Positions 34,510 to 46,450 are shown, counted from the first letter of the stretch. The stretch is 64,000 bases of DNA from Phocoena phocoena (GCF_963924675.1 NC_089232.1:35917312-35981311); one strand, 5' to 3'. Notes: generated by a model not told the origin, from the sequence alone. Program-made: numbers and translations.

Positions 34510-35395
34510 CAGTATTTCTTAAAGCATGTTAGCATGTTTGGCAGAATATCAGTCTTTTGAGATGTTCAGCAAAGAAAAAACATTAAAAGACTTACCTACA
34601 CACTAACATATAAAGATCTTAAGAAGGCCTATGGTAAAGAAACATGCTTAATTTCATTTTACGAAAACTACAATTTCTCAAACTTATAGGACCACAGAAC
34701 ATTTTTTGAAATTTGCAATATAAAAATTGTTGAAAGTAAATTAAAGTGGATGCTATAAAAACATTTACCTACTCATCATCCAGCTTCAACAACTATCATT
34801 ATTCTCCTTACTTGTTTCATCTATGCCCACTTTTTTGTTTTTTTGCTGAAGTATTTTAAAGGAAATTCCAGACGGCATGCTATTCTATCCTTAAATAATT
34901 TAGCGTGCATCTCCCAAAAAGTGGGAGATTTTCTTACATAAAGTGTCATCATCATGCTTAAAAAGATTAAAATATTTTCTTAATATAACTTAATACCCAG
35001 TTCATATTCAATGTCCCTGATTACCTAAAAAATCAGAGCCCCCTTTTTCAGTAAAACCATTGGAACTCTCTGCTTGTCATATTGATTCAGTTTTACAACC
35101 AAATGCCAGGACCAAGCAATCACATGTTAGAAAAACCTACAATAGTTGATAGTTCTTTTCTAGGACACTGTTAGAGCTAAAAACCTCTTAATAATTCAGC
35201 CTGAAAAACACAGGACAGAGGATGTTTAGTCCTTCACCCTCAAGATGTCTCCTGGCTGGAGAAGAGACTAATAACCAGATTGTACCACTTTCTTTTTTTT
35301 CTTCACTTGACTTTCCAAATAGAAACAAAATAGAATCCTTTTAGCATCCCACCAATACATATGCTGAGGAACACATTTTGGGAAACCTTGATTTA
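34510..35395. repeat. Possible DNA-transposon ends around an L1M insert
   Basis: The ends ccagtatttcttaaagcat (left) and acattttgggaaaccttg (right) resemble hAT-type MER elements. Between them, 34760-35110 follows the antisense of an old L1 3' region (cttcatctatgcccac-like, catgcttaaaaagatta). The nesting is inferred. Confidence 0.35.
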
Positions 35396-35583
35396 GACAA
35401 AACAACCAGTTGAAAGAAGGCTTCACTTTACTTGACTGTTTTGATATTTAACAGTGATAGGTTTGGACTCATTATGCGGGTTTTTCTGTTTTAAAGTCAT
35501 CACATTCTAAAAGGAAGGGCTTAGTGATCAGTCCTGGTTGTGACTCCTAGTTACATCAGTGATATTAACAAACACACGCACAC

Positions 35584-35584
<1 letters not shown>

Positions 35585-35629
<45 letters not shown>
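35585..35629. repeat. (CA)n microsatellite
   Basis: About 22 CA units, preceded by imperfect CA/CG units. Confidence 0.95.
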
Positions 35630-35632
<3 letters not shown>

Positions 35633-35639
35633 CACTGCA

Positions 35640-36985
35640 AATCTTAAAACAGAGAAGTATGGCTGTAAACTTAAAATCAGGTCAAAACCATCTGAAGCAA
35701 GTGACTAGGTTATTCAAGATCTATTTGAAGGAGATGCACCTAAAAGAGAGATAATATGCAAAGGGAGATGGATATGCAAAGGGACAAAATAATAAACCAC
35801 ACAGCACAGTAGCAATTTAGTTTCCCATGCATAAGAGGCGCTGAAATAAACACCTCATGCTAGTACACTGCCAACGTTATCTTCTAAATTAAAGAACAGA
35901 AGAAGTGATTCCGTTAATTGATGCTTCAATGGCTAGCTAAATATTTATACACCCCACAGCACTATACTCAAAATTTACAGTAGCAAAGCAGCCTGCAGCA
36001 ACCAAAACATTGACTGAGTCCTAAAAACTCAAGATTATTCACCCAAATATCTCCTTACTTTGTACAAAACGGATTGCTCAGCCAGGGATTGCAATTTCTG
36101 AGACAACTACTAGGAATGGGGGCTTTAATGACTTTGTCTTAATGTTTTGCATAAGTAAATAGTAGCTGCCTGCCTGATCCAGGACCCTGGGTGAGTTTCC
36201 TTCCACAGCTTAGAGCTAATCAAACGCATTTCTCACCAGGAGTCCAGGTGACTCTTTACCTGAAGTCAGACCCGTGTACATTCCAAGTTTGAAGTGTGTG
36301 TTCCTGAAGCAGTACACATCCTCAGGCCAACCTCAGTTTCTGATGATACATTATCGACTGTAAAGTTGTGTAAAGGAAAACAAACATAAGTGTAAGTCAT
36401 CAAACAGTGAAATGTATCTCTTATTACCAAAGCCCCATGTAGTCATTTGCTGGTTTGACACTGCAAACAGATACTAGTTGGCTTCAGGGCTGGCTAGGGA
36501 AGTGTCACGGGAGACTTAGGTCTCGTATTGTGTGCTTCCTGTCAGGAGCCTGGCAACCCTTTCCCTACATATCTCAGGACATAGCCAGGCATGGCCTAGT
36601 TAATTGCTATAGGACAGGGTGTACAAGGAAGAGTCAGGACCTAGAAGCAAATTTTCCTCCTGGAGTGGACAGACCCCAGGGAGACACAGCTAGCTAAAGG
36701 AGCAGTGAGGGTAGAGCCAGGCATCCAGAGGGTATGGTGATGGGCAAACTTAGTGCCGGTAAGGAGTCTGCAATAGGCACTTCCATACAGAACAGTGGAG
36801 GTGTCCCAACAGACAGGCAAAGTATGGCAATCGATAATCCTGGAGTTGGTGACTTTCAGAAATCCAGGAAGAGGATCATCTATCCTGGGTCTGTAGGTCA
36901 GCAGGATCCAGGACCATGGCACAGGTTTTAGGGGGGATTTATAGGCAGGTAGAGGCCGAGATGATCAGAACAAGTGAGAAGCCCA
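35640..36985. other. Repeat-poor stretch, no gene recognised
   Basis: About 1.3 kb without a repeat that I can name. 36440-36950 is G-richer and may be an unrecognised old element; open frames on both strands there are short and overlapping. Confidence 0.35.
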
Positions 36986-36989
36986 GTGT

Positions 36990-37400
36990 TTTAGTTAGGG
37001 TATAGCTGGGTATAGCTGCTGTAACAAAAAAAAAAGAACATAACATGGCTTCCATCGTATAGAATTTTGTTCCTCTCTCATGCAACACTGCGAAACAGGA
37101 AGGGTACCACAGCTCCACGAGGTTGTCTAGGAACACAGGAAACCATCCTCTGCTCACAGCTCCCTTCACTGTGTCTGAGGTTGTTGTTCCAGCTGTCTTC
37201 TCCTCTTGGTTCAGCTGGCTTACCAGCACCATGTTGGAGTCCAGCCCATAGCAGGAGTGAAAGAGAACAGGGAGGGCAAGAAACTTTATTTGAAACTCAA
37301 GAGGCAGAAGTAGCATACATCACTTTTACCCATTGGCCAAACCTAGTCATATGGCTACTCCCAGTTGTCAAAGAAACTGGGAAATGTAGTCTCTACAACA
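36990..37400. repeat. Interspersed repeat, LTR-like class
   Basis: gtatagctgctgtaacaaa, then attggccaaacctagtcata and ctgggaaatgtagtctctac. Same motif order as 8685-9085. Subfamily not assigned. Confidence 0.5.
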
Positions 37401-37800
37401 GAAATTTATCCTTTTGCAGTTCTGGAGGCCAAAAGTCCAAAATCAGTATCACTGGGCTGAAATCAAGGTGTTGTGAAGACTGCACTCCCTCCCGAAGCTC
37501 TATGGGAGAATCCCTTCCTTGCCTCTTTCAATTCCTGATGGCTACTGGCATTCTGTGGTTTGTGGCCGCATCACTCCAATCCGTGCCTCCGTGGTCACGT
37601 CACCTTCCCTTCTGTCAGGATGAAATCTCCCTCTACCTCTGTCTTATAAAGATACATGTGACTGCATTTTTAGGGCCCATCCAGATAATCAAGATCCTTA
37701 ATCACAACTGCAAAGATGTTTTTTCCAAATAAGGTAACATTTACAGGTTCCAGGGATTAGGACCTGATATTTGGGGAGGGGGATTATTCAGCCTACTCCA
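37401..37800 (-). repeat. MLT1-type MaLR LTR, minus strand
   Basis: cagttctggaggccaaaagt, then cttgcctctttcaattcctg, agataatcaagatccttaat and tttttccaaataaggtaaca, are the antisense MLT1 blocks in order. A 221-residue open frame crossing this and the previous repeat is a chance frame. Confidence 0.85.
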
Positions 37801-37917
37801 GGGTTTTACTCAGTTAATAAAAGGAAGGAGAAAATGGGCTCTGTAACACCCAGCAATCAGAATTAGGAAACTCTGGTCAATGCAGCAAGCCTCACACAGC
37901 GCTGAGCACCAAAGAAT
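37801..37917. other. Short unique spacer
   Basis: No feature seen. Confidence 0.3.
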
Positions 37918-37926
37918 TTGTCTCCA

Positions 37927-37932
<6 letters not shown>

Positions 37933-37964
<32 letters not shown>

Positions 37965-38289
37965 CTTTATTGGGGTATAATTGCTTTACAATGGTGTGTT
38001 AGTTTCTGATTTATAACAAAGTGAATCAGCTATACATATACATGTGCTCCCATGTGTCTTCCCTCCTGCATCTCCCTCCCTCCCACTCTCCCCCTCCCAC
38101 CCCTCCAGGCTGTCCCAAAGCCCCGAGCTAATATCCCTGTGCCTTGCGGCTGCTTCCCCCCCAGCTATCCACCCCACCACGTTTGTTAGTGTGTATATGT
38201 CCATGACTCTCTCTCGCCCTGTCAAAACTCACCCTTCCCCCTCCCCATATCCCCAAGTCCGCTCTCCAGTAGGTCTGCGCCTCCATTCC
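37933..38289 (-). mobile_element. Young 5'-truncated L1 insertion
   Basis: Only the L1 3' UTR is present: poly-A as a T-run at about 37931-37959, then TAACATCTTTATTGGGGTAT on +. Perfect 15-bp target-site duplications ttgtctccagctctt lie at 37918-37932 and 38290-38304, so this 357-bp copy is a recent retrotransposition. Confidence 0.95.
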
Positions 38290-38304
38290 TTGTCTCCAGC
38301 TCTT

Positions 38305-38649
38305 CATAGTTTCCCAGTTGGGTTCTAGTTTGGTGTAGAGCTTGAACTGGGCTAGGCCCTAGCTAGGGCCAAGTCAGGCAGGTGGCCCTGGCCATGGGGA
38401 AAGAAAGGCTACTAAACAAAGGAAGCAGGCAGGCAGGCAGTGTGTGCCTTGTAAACAGTATCATCCACAGTGAGAAAGCACTGTGAGCGTTACCCAAGGA
38501 CACACATGAGGTTCTTGGACAAATGAGTAAGTACTGAGACCTTGGCAAAGCCTCATTTGCAGATTACAGCCCCTTAAGACAGAAGGGTGCCTTCCACCTC
38601 CACATTCCTTACCTTCCTCACTCTCCTCCCCACATCCCGCAAATACCCA
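38305..38649. other. No gene recognised
   Basis: Unique sequence with a GCAGGCAGGCAGGCAG run near 38424-38440. Confidence 0.35.
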
Positions 38650-38868
38650 AACAGTCCAGATGCTTGGGTGAAATGGCGAAATCCCTTTACCCACTTCCCC
38701 ATTTCGACTCCCCAGAATTAACCACTCTTAACAGTTTGATACTTCCTGACTTTTCTTCATGTGTTTATAAATACACACACACAGAGAAATACAGCGGTTC
38801 CTCTTCACATAGATGGGATTGTGCCATACATGTGCTTTATTTATTCACTTAATAATATATGATCGAGA
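38650..38868 (-). repeat. L1M 3' region, antisense
   Basis: gaattaaccactcttaacag, then cttttcttcatgtgtttata and gatgggattgtgccatacat, match an antisense old L1 3' region. Confidence 0.55.
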
Positions 38869-38875
38869 ATTCCCT

Positions 38876-38933
38876 GGCAGTCCAGTGGTTAAGACTCGGT
38901 GCTTTCACTGCGTGGCCCTCATGGCACTGCCAA
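38876..38933 (+). mobile_element. Very short tRNA-SINE copy
   Basis: gaattccctggcagtccag and ggttaagactcggtgctttc give the tRNA-like head only; the body is truncated after about 58 bp. Confidence 0.8.
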
Positions 38934-38961
38934 ATATATATATATATTGCTTGGCCATAAT

Positions 38962-39395
38962 AATAAACGTAGTGCTCACAGTATACCAGGCAAGATGCTG
39001 AACACTTTACATGTTTTTATTTCGTATCACCCTCATAAGCACCTTATTGGCTAGGTACGATTATTTTCCTCTCTTAAAAATGACAGTCACAGGGCTTCCC
39101 TGGTGGCGCAGTGGTTGAGGGTCTGCCTGCCGATGCAGGGGACATGGGTTCGTGCCCCGGTCTGGGAGGATCCCACATGCCATGGAGCGGCTGGGCCCGT
39201 GAGCCATGGCCGCTGAGTCTGTGCGTCCGGAGCCTGTGCTCCGCAACGGGAGAGGCCACAACAGTGAGAGGCCCGCGTACAGCAAAAAAAAAAAAAAAAA
39301 AAAAATGACAGTCACAAAAGTGACTTGCCCAAGGTCACAGAGTTGGTGAAAGGCCAAACTAGGATCTGAATCCATAACTCAATCTTTGCTAGCAT
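38962..39395 (-). repeat. MIR split by a SINE
   Basis: ataccaggcaagatgctgaa is left of the SINE; ttgcccaaggtcacagagtt and aggatctgaatcc are right of it. Together they make an antisense MIR. Confidence 0.75.
39093..39300 (+). mobile_element. tRNA-derived SINE (short form) nested in MIR
   Basis: Perfect 16-bp target-site duplications aaaaatgacagtcaca lie at 39077-39092 and 39301-39316. It ends GCCCGCGTACAGC plus poly-A. Confidence 0.95.
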
Positions 39396-40529
39396 CCTCT
39401 GCGATCATGCTTCTGCTGTAGACATCCTTGTATCCTTGTATGTCTCATCATGCAGCTCTTCCACTGGCAGCCTTGTCAGCTGTTGTACCAGATAAGCTTA
39501 ACTTTTGCATCACCACCTCTTAGACTTCCCTGGAAACTGAAGTGGTCTCCCAGGTTACTGGACCGCTGGCTGTCACGTAGGGCACGTGGCTTCAGCTGCT
39601 CCAGTTGACTTGTGCTGGGAAGGAGCTCCCAATTCCATTCCAGTCGTTGCACCTGCCCTAGTCCCAACCCCTAGGCTCACCTTCTCTCTGCCTCCAGCTT
39701 CACCCTCTTAAGCAGTAGTGACTCTGGCCAAGCATCTGTCGCCCCTGCTCAGATAAGCTGGCTCTGCCTGGTACCTTCTGCCTAAAAATCTACAGTCATG
39801 AATGATGGTTTTTGACTCTTCCCTCCCCTCTGTTGCTACAGCAAATAGAAAGTCTTTGTGATGGTCAGTGGCCAGTGAGACCTCTGCTCTCCTTCTGGGC
39901 CATCACCATGGAAACAGATGCCATACCAGGGTTACATCCCCCTTCTTGTCTGTTCCTGTTCACCTTCTAGGGGCTCTGTCCCTCTCACTTCCCTCTTGCC
40001 TGCCTTCCTACCATTAAAACCTTCTCTCACGCACGTGAAAATGTGGGCCCCAAGCTCATGGTCTTCCCAGTGGAGAACAGGACTCCGTCGTGAGGGTGAG
40101 TGGCCCTGGGGGTGATCAACACAGACACAGATGTTGGCGGTCGCTAATGGGGTAGGGGAAGGTTGCCTTCAGAGAATTCAAGGCTGGTGGCTCTGATCCT
40201 GGATCTTTGGAAGCTAAAGGCTCTGCCAGGCACAGAGAGAGTGGCTCTGAGGTGCTAGGACAAAAAGGTACCTCCACCCCTATACCCGCCCTGCTCTCCC
40301 CCACCCCCCACCCCGCGCCCTTAGCTGTCCCTGGTGCAGCTGCCTCTGTGAGCCCTATTCATGGTTACACCCTTGCTGAAGCTGGCCTCCCCCATCTGTT
40401 AGGCTGCAGGCTTCATTCCTTGACCTTCATTCATTCATTCTGTCCCCCAGCCTGAGGGCAGATAAAGCAGGTAAAGCTCAGGTGTTGCCATGACACCGGC
40501 CACAGGCCACAGAGATGTCACGGTCTCAG
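39396..40529. other. No gene recognised
   Basis: Unique, GC-moderate sequence. Open frames up to 82 residues overlap on both strands. No splice-supported exon. Confidence 0.4.
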
Positions 40530-40690
40530 GGTGAAGTCCGGGCCCAGGTAGTTCCTCACAGGCCCATTGACCCCACCCCTGATCCACCCCCGATCCTCTG
40601 AGTCTGAATCTCTGGGGTAGGGCCCACAATGTGTTTTAAGAAGCCCCCCACGGAAGCCTGAGGCACGCTCAAGTTTGAGAACCATTCTCC
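40530..40690 (-). repeat. MER5-type hAT remnant
   Basis: gagtctgaatctctggggta, then gggcccacaatgtgttttaa and the end ctcaagtttgagaaccattc are those of MER5A/B. Confidence 0.8.
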
Positions 40691-41099
40691 GGTGGCTTCT
40701 TCTGATTCTCTCTCCTGGGAGGAACCAGGTCCACTTCCCCCACAAGACTAAGAGGTTTTCCTGGGTGACTGTGGTTTGTCACTTTAAACAAGGTGGTCAA
40801 ACCCTGTTAGCCTATGCCCGGTTCTTTCTTGGGGCATGAACCAAACTTTTCTATACTTTGTTATGAGAAGCCAGGTGTCCACGACAGATAAGAGGGAAGT
40901 ATTGCCGTTCTCACGGGTATTGTTGTTTCATGAGGCCAAGAAAACTAACAGTGGAGTCATAAGCTTTTGGTAGGGGAAGGATTTGGGGGAGACAGCATGG
41001 TTTTCCGAGCTCCTTGGAAACTGTCATGTTGAGAGGGTCCCCTTGTTGCAGGACCAGGCTTCATAATCCTTCACGTGTACCGTTTTGTGTCACTCATGC
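40691..41099. other. No gene recognised
   Basis: Unique sequence. Confidence 0.35.
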
Positions 41100-41430
41100 T
41101 GAGGTCAGACTTCTGGTAACCAAGACCTTCTAGAGTTCAGACAGGGCTGGGGTGGGAGCCAGGGGCCAGACCATGAAGGGCCTGGAAAACCATTTCTACA
41201 AGTTGGTCTTTATCCTCAGAATGATGGAGGAGCTTTCAGGCATGCTCCGATTTGAATATGGGGGACAGCTCTGGCTTCCTTGCAAATAATGGATTGGAGT
41301 GGGGCAGGGTGTGGTCAGAAAGAGTGAATGCTCAGAAGCCAGCTAGGGACAGAGGTGAGGAAGAATGGCAGCTCGAAATCAGGGCATTGGCTCTGGTGAT
41401 GGAGAGAAGCAGACAGATTATAAAGATAAT
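41100..41430 (-). repeat. L2, antisense
   Basis: gccagaccatgaagggcctg, then ttggtctttatcctcagaat, and further 3' blocks are typical of antisense L2. Confidence 0.7.
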
Positions 41431-41454
41431 GTATACGGAGGAGAGGAGGAAAAA

Positions 41455-41615
41455 GAGGAACGCACTTACATACCACTTACTCTGTGTGAGGCACTTGACG
41501 TTTAAAGCTTACAGTGACAGCCTTCTGTGGTCTGTACTATTATAATCCTCCTCTTATCGATATGGAAACTGAGGCACAGAGAAAATATGCCCAGATAGCT
41601 TCTGATTGCGTGAAG
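41455..41615 (-). repeat. MIR
   Basis: taccacttactctgtgtgag, then ctattataatcctcctctta and ggaaactgaggcacagagaa. Confidence 0.8.
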
Positions 41616-43535
41616 GTACCAGAGAGAGAGGGCAGGAGGAAAGAGTAAAGAATGGCATTTTGCTTTCTGCCATGAAACTGGTGGATATTGGTGCCATTTC
41701 TTGAAATGAGGAACCTGGGAGGAGAAGCAAGTTTTTTGGGAGGGAAGACCATGAGCTCTCCCTTGGACTAGGAGAAATGCTTGGCAATAATAATAAATTT
41801 GGAGAAATGGAGCTCTCCAGCCCTATAAGCTGCTATCATGCAACTTAAACATTTTCATCAGAAAGGGTTATGATGAAAAAATATTCAGGTGTTGGGAGGG
41901 GGTGAGTTTCAGTGATGTGGATTAATTTTAGGGCTTTTGGGTTAAGCCTATATTTGGAATTGTGATCCCTGAGTCATGAAAGGTAAAACCTTTGATTTTT
42001 TCATTAGTGGCCTCTACCTCCGAGCCTTGAATTCTCTTGTTTTTCATGTAAAGCTGCTTCTTTGGAAAAGGATTCATCATCCAAGAGACGAGAATGAATC
42101 AAGTAAATCTGTGTTTAGACGGTTTCTAAAAATCTATAGTTTAACCCGAGAGACCAGAAAGGTTTCTGTCTCCTAGGTAAACAGCAGTTAAATGGTATAT
42201 TAAAATGTATATTATGTACGCAATTGGTCCATGGAGTAATTATGTATTTTAGGAATATTTCAAAACATGTGTTCCGCCTCTCTCAGCACTGTTTCAATCC
42301 ATCAAGTAACTGTATACTTAGAACATGTGTTCTGCATAGTAAGAGTCATTTTATAAACCTCTCGTTAACGGGAACCAAATGAAAAGGCATCAGCTGCAGC
42401 CCATTTTTCAGAAGTGTTTATGCCAACCAAATGTAGACAAAGGAAAACAAAACCATAGAGGCAACTCGCGCACCATGGACCCTCCGTCACTGACTGCAGA
42501 AACTCAAGGTGACGCTGGGCCACGAAGAGCAGAGGTTGGGGCTCATTGGGACACCTTCTGGAGTGAGGCTAGATCGATAAATAAAAAAGGGGGAAGGGTT
42601 ATAGCCCAGGCACAGGTTTTCTTCCCAAGAGGAGACTTCACACTCCCCTGAAGAGAATGAAAAGCAGGTGTTCTCTTGGCTGGTTGGCAACTGAGAAGCA
42701 GTGGGCCAAGGTCCAGCTCTGTCGGGCATGCTGTATTTGCCAAAGGGCTGGAGCAGAGGCCGGGTGAGCTGGGCACTGGGGGTAGGTGGAGATGAGGGTC
42801 ACAACAGGAGGAGTGGCGGGATCCCCCTCTGAAACCTGTGGCCTGGGGCTAGTGGCTTACCCACACCAGCCACGGCCTCTGCTGTGCTCTCTTGGCTCCA
42901 CCACCGCCCTTAAGGACACAGCAACACGCAGAGCACTTTCTTTTTCAGTATTTCAGTCTCTGCTGAGTATTTGTAAAGTGCTGTTTGCATGTTAACTCTT
43001 TCCAGCTGTAAGGGAGCAAGGATGTACTGAACATGCCTTGTTCCTAGTCTGAGAGTCTCTCTAAGCCCTTAGTCATTAAACAGAAGGCACCAGGGCTTGC
43101 TTCTAAACTCAGTGGACTTGGTGGAAAAGTGAAGCTAGGAACTTTCTGAGCCAAGGTGGCATCAACTATAACTTAAAGGCCAAAAGAGCTATTAATATTA
43201 CACAGGAGGGGAAAGGAGCTTAGGAACTTGGGATCCCACTTGGAAGGACTAGTGGGGGTGGACATAAAGCAACTCACTGAAGACTAAGTACATCAGGCAA
43301 AGAAGAGAGAGATGCAAACAGAAAGGGGTGGGGGAGGAGCCAAACAGAAGTAATAATTGGAGGGAAATTTTGAAATGCAAAAGGGAGAAAAGGAAAAGGA
43401 GAATGTTCAGAGGAAAAGTCAGGCTATGTCAAAATATGCGATTTCATGGGATTGATCAATGATTTGTTTGTTTTTTTTAAGTTCACCAGTGGTAGAGACA
43501 ACACATCTTTCTCCATATAAAAAGGGGCGAAAGAG
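41616..43535. other. Repeat-poor stretch, no gene recognised
   Basis: The longest block without a recognised repeat (about 1.9 kb). Open frames up to 90 residues overlap on both strands. CTAG/GTAAAC at about 42175 resembles a splice donor but the upstream frame is not supported. Possible regulatory or conserved non-coding DNA. Confidence 0.35.
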
Positions 43536-43740
43536 GGCTTCCCTGGTGGTGCAGTGGTTGAGAGTCTGCCTGCCCATGCGGGGAACGCGGGTTCGTGCCC
43601 CGATCCGGGAGGATCCCACGTGCCGTGGAGCAGCTGGGCCCGTGAGCCATGGCTGCTGGGCCTGTGCGTCCGGAGCCTGTGCTCCGCAACGGGAGAGGCC
43701 GCGGCAGTGAGAGGCCCACGTACCGCCAAAAAAAAAAAAA
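43536..43740 (+). mobile_element. tRNA-derived SINE (short form)
   Basis: Head GGGCTTCCCTGGTGGTGCAG, B-box GGTTCGTGCCC, end CCACGTACCGCC plus poly-A. Imperfect duplications aaaaggg(g)cgaaagag / aaaagggaggaagag flank it. Confidence 0.95.
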
Positions 43741-44144
43741 AAAAAGGGAGGAAGAGAAGATAGCAGCACCCCTCTTGTTTTAATTGTGATATTATAACAG
43801 CTCACAGCAGTGGCTATTGTCTGGGAACTGGGGAATTCTTTTGACATTATTTTTGGACCCAGTCCCAATCAGTTTTAAAGTATGACACAGATACATTCTT
43901 CTAATGTTTAATGTCTAAAGTCACTGATACTGCTGGATCAGGAAGGAAATGAGCTGCGTGAAATGCCTGAGTGGGTCTTGGCAAGGTCTTGCTTGAAGCC
44001 TTAAGAAATAACTGTGTCCTCAGAACCTGCGGCAGGTAAGGCTGCCAAGTGGCCTTGGGCTTTGTAATGAGTCACGTATTCATTACCATCAACATTGTCG
44101 CTGCACTGGATGGTGGGGAGTACTGACCCCATTTCATCATCTAA
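43741..44144. other. No gene recognised
   Basis: Unique sequence. Confidence 0.35.
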
Positions 44145-44300
44145 TAGCCCTCATTTACTGGGCACGTGCTGGGTACAAGCACTGCCATGGATGTGTCACA
44201 TTCATCATGCCTGATCCTTACAGCATCTCAACAAGGTAGACTTTATCTGCTTCACTTCACAAAGTGGGAAATCTAGTATGAGCCTGACCCCGTACATGAC
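44145..44300 (-). repeat. MIR
   Basis: ccctcatttactgggcacgt, then atgcctgatccttacagcat and cttcacaaagtgggaaatc. Confidence 0.65.
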
Positions 44301-44395
44301 TACTCTTCAGTACTGCCTGTGTAGCTAGCTACCCAGGAGTGGTGTCTTTGCTGAACTGTGTTTTATGTGCTCATTCTTCACAGGACCCCAGCTTG

Positions 44396-44512
44396 TCATC
44401 CATCCAGACTGTATTTCTGGCAGGGTGTAAGCAGGTCAGCAAGTTGGTGGTGAATAGGAGATAAAAGGATCCCTAGGGGGTCAAGTCTAGGACAACTCCC
44501 TCCCCAGGGTCC
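44396..44512 (+). repeat. 117-bp duplicated segment, likely donor copy
   Basis: Matches 46334-46450 at 116/117 positions, same orientation (single difference T at 44470, G at 46408). Here it lies in otherwise unique flanks, so it is the likely source. Confidence 0.9.
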
Positions 44513-44519
44513 ACTTGGT

Positions 44520-45290
44520 CATCTGCCACATGCCCAAAACCTGCTAGGTGCTACATGGGTCATGAAAGAATCCTTATGTCCAAGGAGCTTATGGCCTTCT
44601 CCAAGGAGCTTATGTCCAAGGAGCTTATGACTCAAGTCATGGAAATCCAGTCAGTCAATCCACCACTGTTTATTGAGCATTTGTTCAACTCTGTGCTGGA
44701 TAAGGCCTGTTCTTAGCCCTGGGATAGAGCAGTAAGCAAAACAGACAAAAATCCCTGCCCTCATGGAGCTTATAGTCTAACAGGGCCAACAGAAAAATAA
44801 CTGAAATACATAGCATGTTAGACAGTACGAAGGAAAAGAACAATGTAAAGGGGGAAGAGGCCTCGGAATTGATGGTTTTGCACTTTTAAACAGTGTGTCC
44901 TGGAAAGGCCTCAGTAAAGAGGTGTCAATTGGGTAAAGACCCAAAGGAAGCAAGGGCACTAGCTGGGGGAAGGGCTCCAGGTGGAGGGAATAGAGTGTGC
45001 AAAGAAACTGGGATGGGAGCATGCGACATGCAGCTGGAGCAGAGGATGCAAGGGAGAGGGCAGTGGGAACTGGATTCCAGTAGGAAAGGAGGCAAGGGGT
45101 GGGGTAGGAGCAAGTAGGACCTCATAGACCATTGCGAGAACTACGTAAGGATCACCAGGAAAGAACTGGAAGATTTTGAGTGGAAGCAGAAAATAATTCG
45201 AATTTTTTAATCAACTCGCCACTCTGTTGAAAACAGCCTGTATAGTTCTTAGGAGAGCAAGGACTAATGCCAAAAGACCAGTAAGGAGGC
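44520..45290 (-). repeat. L2, antisense (long)
   Basis: tttattgagcatttgttcaa, then gcaaaacagacaaaaatccc, tgccctcatggagcttatag, tcctggaaaggcctcagtaa and cctcatagaccattgcgaga run in antisense L2 order. Inside, a 15-mer is triplicated at 44579-44629. Confidence 0.8.
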
Positions 45291-45299
45291 TCTAGAGGT

Positions 45300-45560
45300 T
45301 TCCAGATTTCCAGTCCTCCTTCCCCTCTTCCCCACCATCTAACCCATCGCTCAAGTTTAATGATTCTACCTCCATTCCCTTTTTGCCATTCTCTCTGCTA
45401 CTGACTTCGTGCAGAACCTCATCGGCCTTCAGTGGGAATGTTGCCAAGCACCTTGGAAGAGTCTCCTTGTCCCTCACCTCTCACTCCCCAAGCCTTCCTC
45501 CACATCGCTGCCAGTGGAATTGCCTCAAAACACAGGTCCAATACTGTCACTTCTCTAGAC
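45300..45560 (+). repeat. L2-like piece
   Basis: ctccacatcgctgccagtgg and accactct-type blocks follow the sense L2 ORF end. Assignment by motif order only. Confidence 0.4.
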
Positions 45561-45974
45561 AGTTTTAATGTACCAGATGCTGGGGAGATTGAAAAATGAT
45601 AAAGAGGTGACCTTTGCCCTTGAGGAACTCAGTCCAGTGAGAGACACACAACAGCAGTGACCTGCAGCACCAGGTTATGTGTGCCACCCCAGAGCGGGGC
45701 ACCAACCTCTGCTAATCGCAAGGGGAGTGTAGAAGGAGCCCTTTAGCAATGCTAAGGAGGGAAACAGAAGGACATTACACCATGCCTGGGCCTTAACAGA
45801 TGAGAAGCAATTCTCTGGAAAAGAAAAGAGCATTTGAGGTTGGGAGAACAACCTGGGTCCATTTATTTCAGTCCAGGAAGATGGGCTGACCCTCCTGGCA
45901 CACTAGAGGGGACTCCATCTCTCAGCAGCAGACTCACATTAGCCCAACTCACAATGACTGATGTAAACATTTCA
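45561..45974. other. No gene recognised
   Basis: Possibly an L2 antisense scrap at 45570-45660 (cttgaggaactcagtccagt); otherwise unique. Confidence 0.35.
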
Positions 45975-46333
45975 ATTTGAATTTTTAAAAACTAGATGAT
46001 TTTTAGAGCAGGTTTAGATTCGCAGCAAAACTGAGTAGAAGGTACAGAGTGTCCCCATATATCCTCTGTGTCCACATACATGCTGCCTCCCTTATATCAA
46101 AATCCTCCACCAGAGTGATACATTTGTCACAATCTATGAACTCATATTGACACATCATAATCACTCAAAGTAGTCCATAGTTTACCTTATGGTTCACTCT
46201 TGGTGTTGTACATTCTATAGGTTTTGACAAATATGTAATGACATGTATTATATAGAATATCATATAATATCATATAGTATAGTATCATACGGAGTAGTTT
46301 CACTGCCCTAAAAATCCTCTGTGTTGCACCTAT

Positions 46334-46450
46334 TCATCCATCCAGACTGTATTTCTGGCAGGGTGTAAGCAGGTCAGCAAGTTGGTGGTGAATAGGAGAT
46401 AAAAGGAGCCCTAGGGGGTCAAGTCTAGGACAACTCCCTCCCCAGGGTCC
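46334..46450 (+). repeat. 117-bp duplicated segment inserted in L1
   Basis: A near-identical copy of 44396-44512. The L1 consensus would run from TATTCATCC directly into CTCCC here. The six bases TCATCC are shared by target and donor at the left join, leaving about 111 bp of net insertion. No target-site duplication or A-tail is seen. Confidence 0.9.

Noticed and set aside
37067..37732. 221-residue open frame
   Set aside because: It spans two antisense repeat remnants (LTR-like and MLT1), so it is a chance frame.
37931..37959. 29-base T-run as a possible assembly artefact
   Set aside because: It is the poly-A tail of the truncated L1 with perfect target-site duplications.
43419..43868. 149-residue frame, and similar ones at 46583-46926, 52328-52651 and 57846-58141
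   Set aside because: All are translations of the SINE body, repeated almost identically at every short-form copy.
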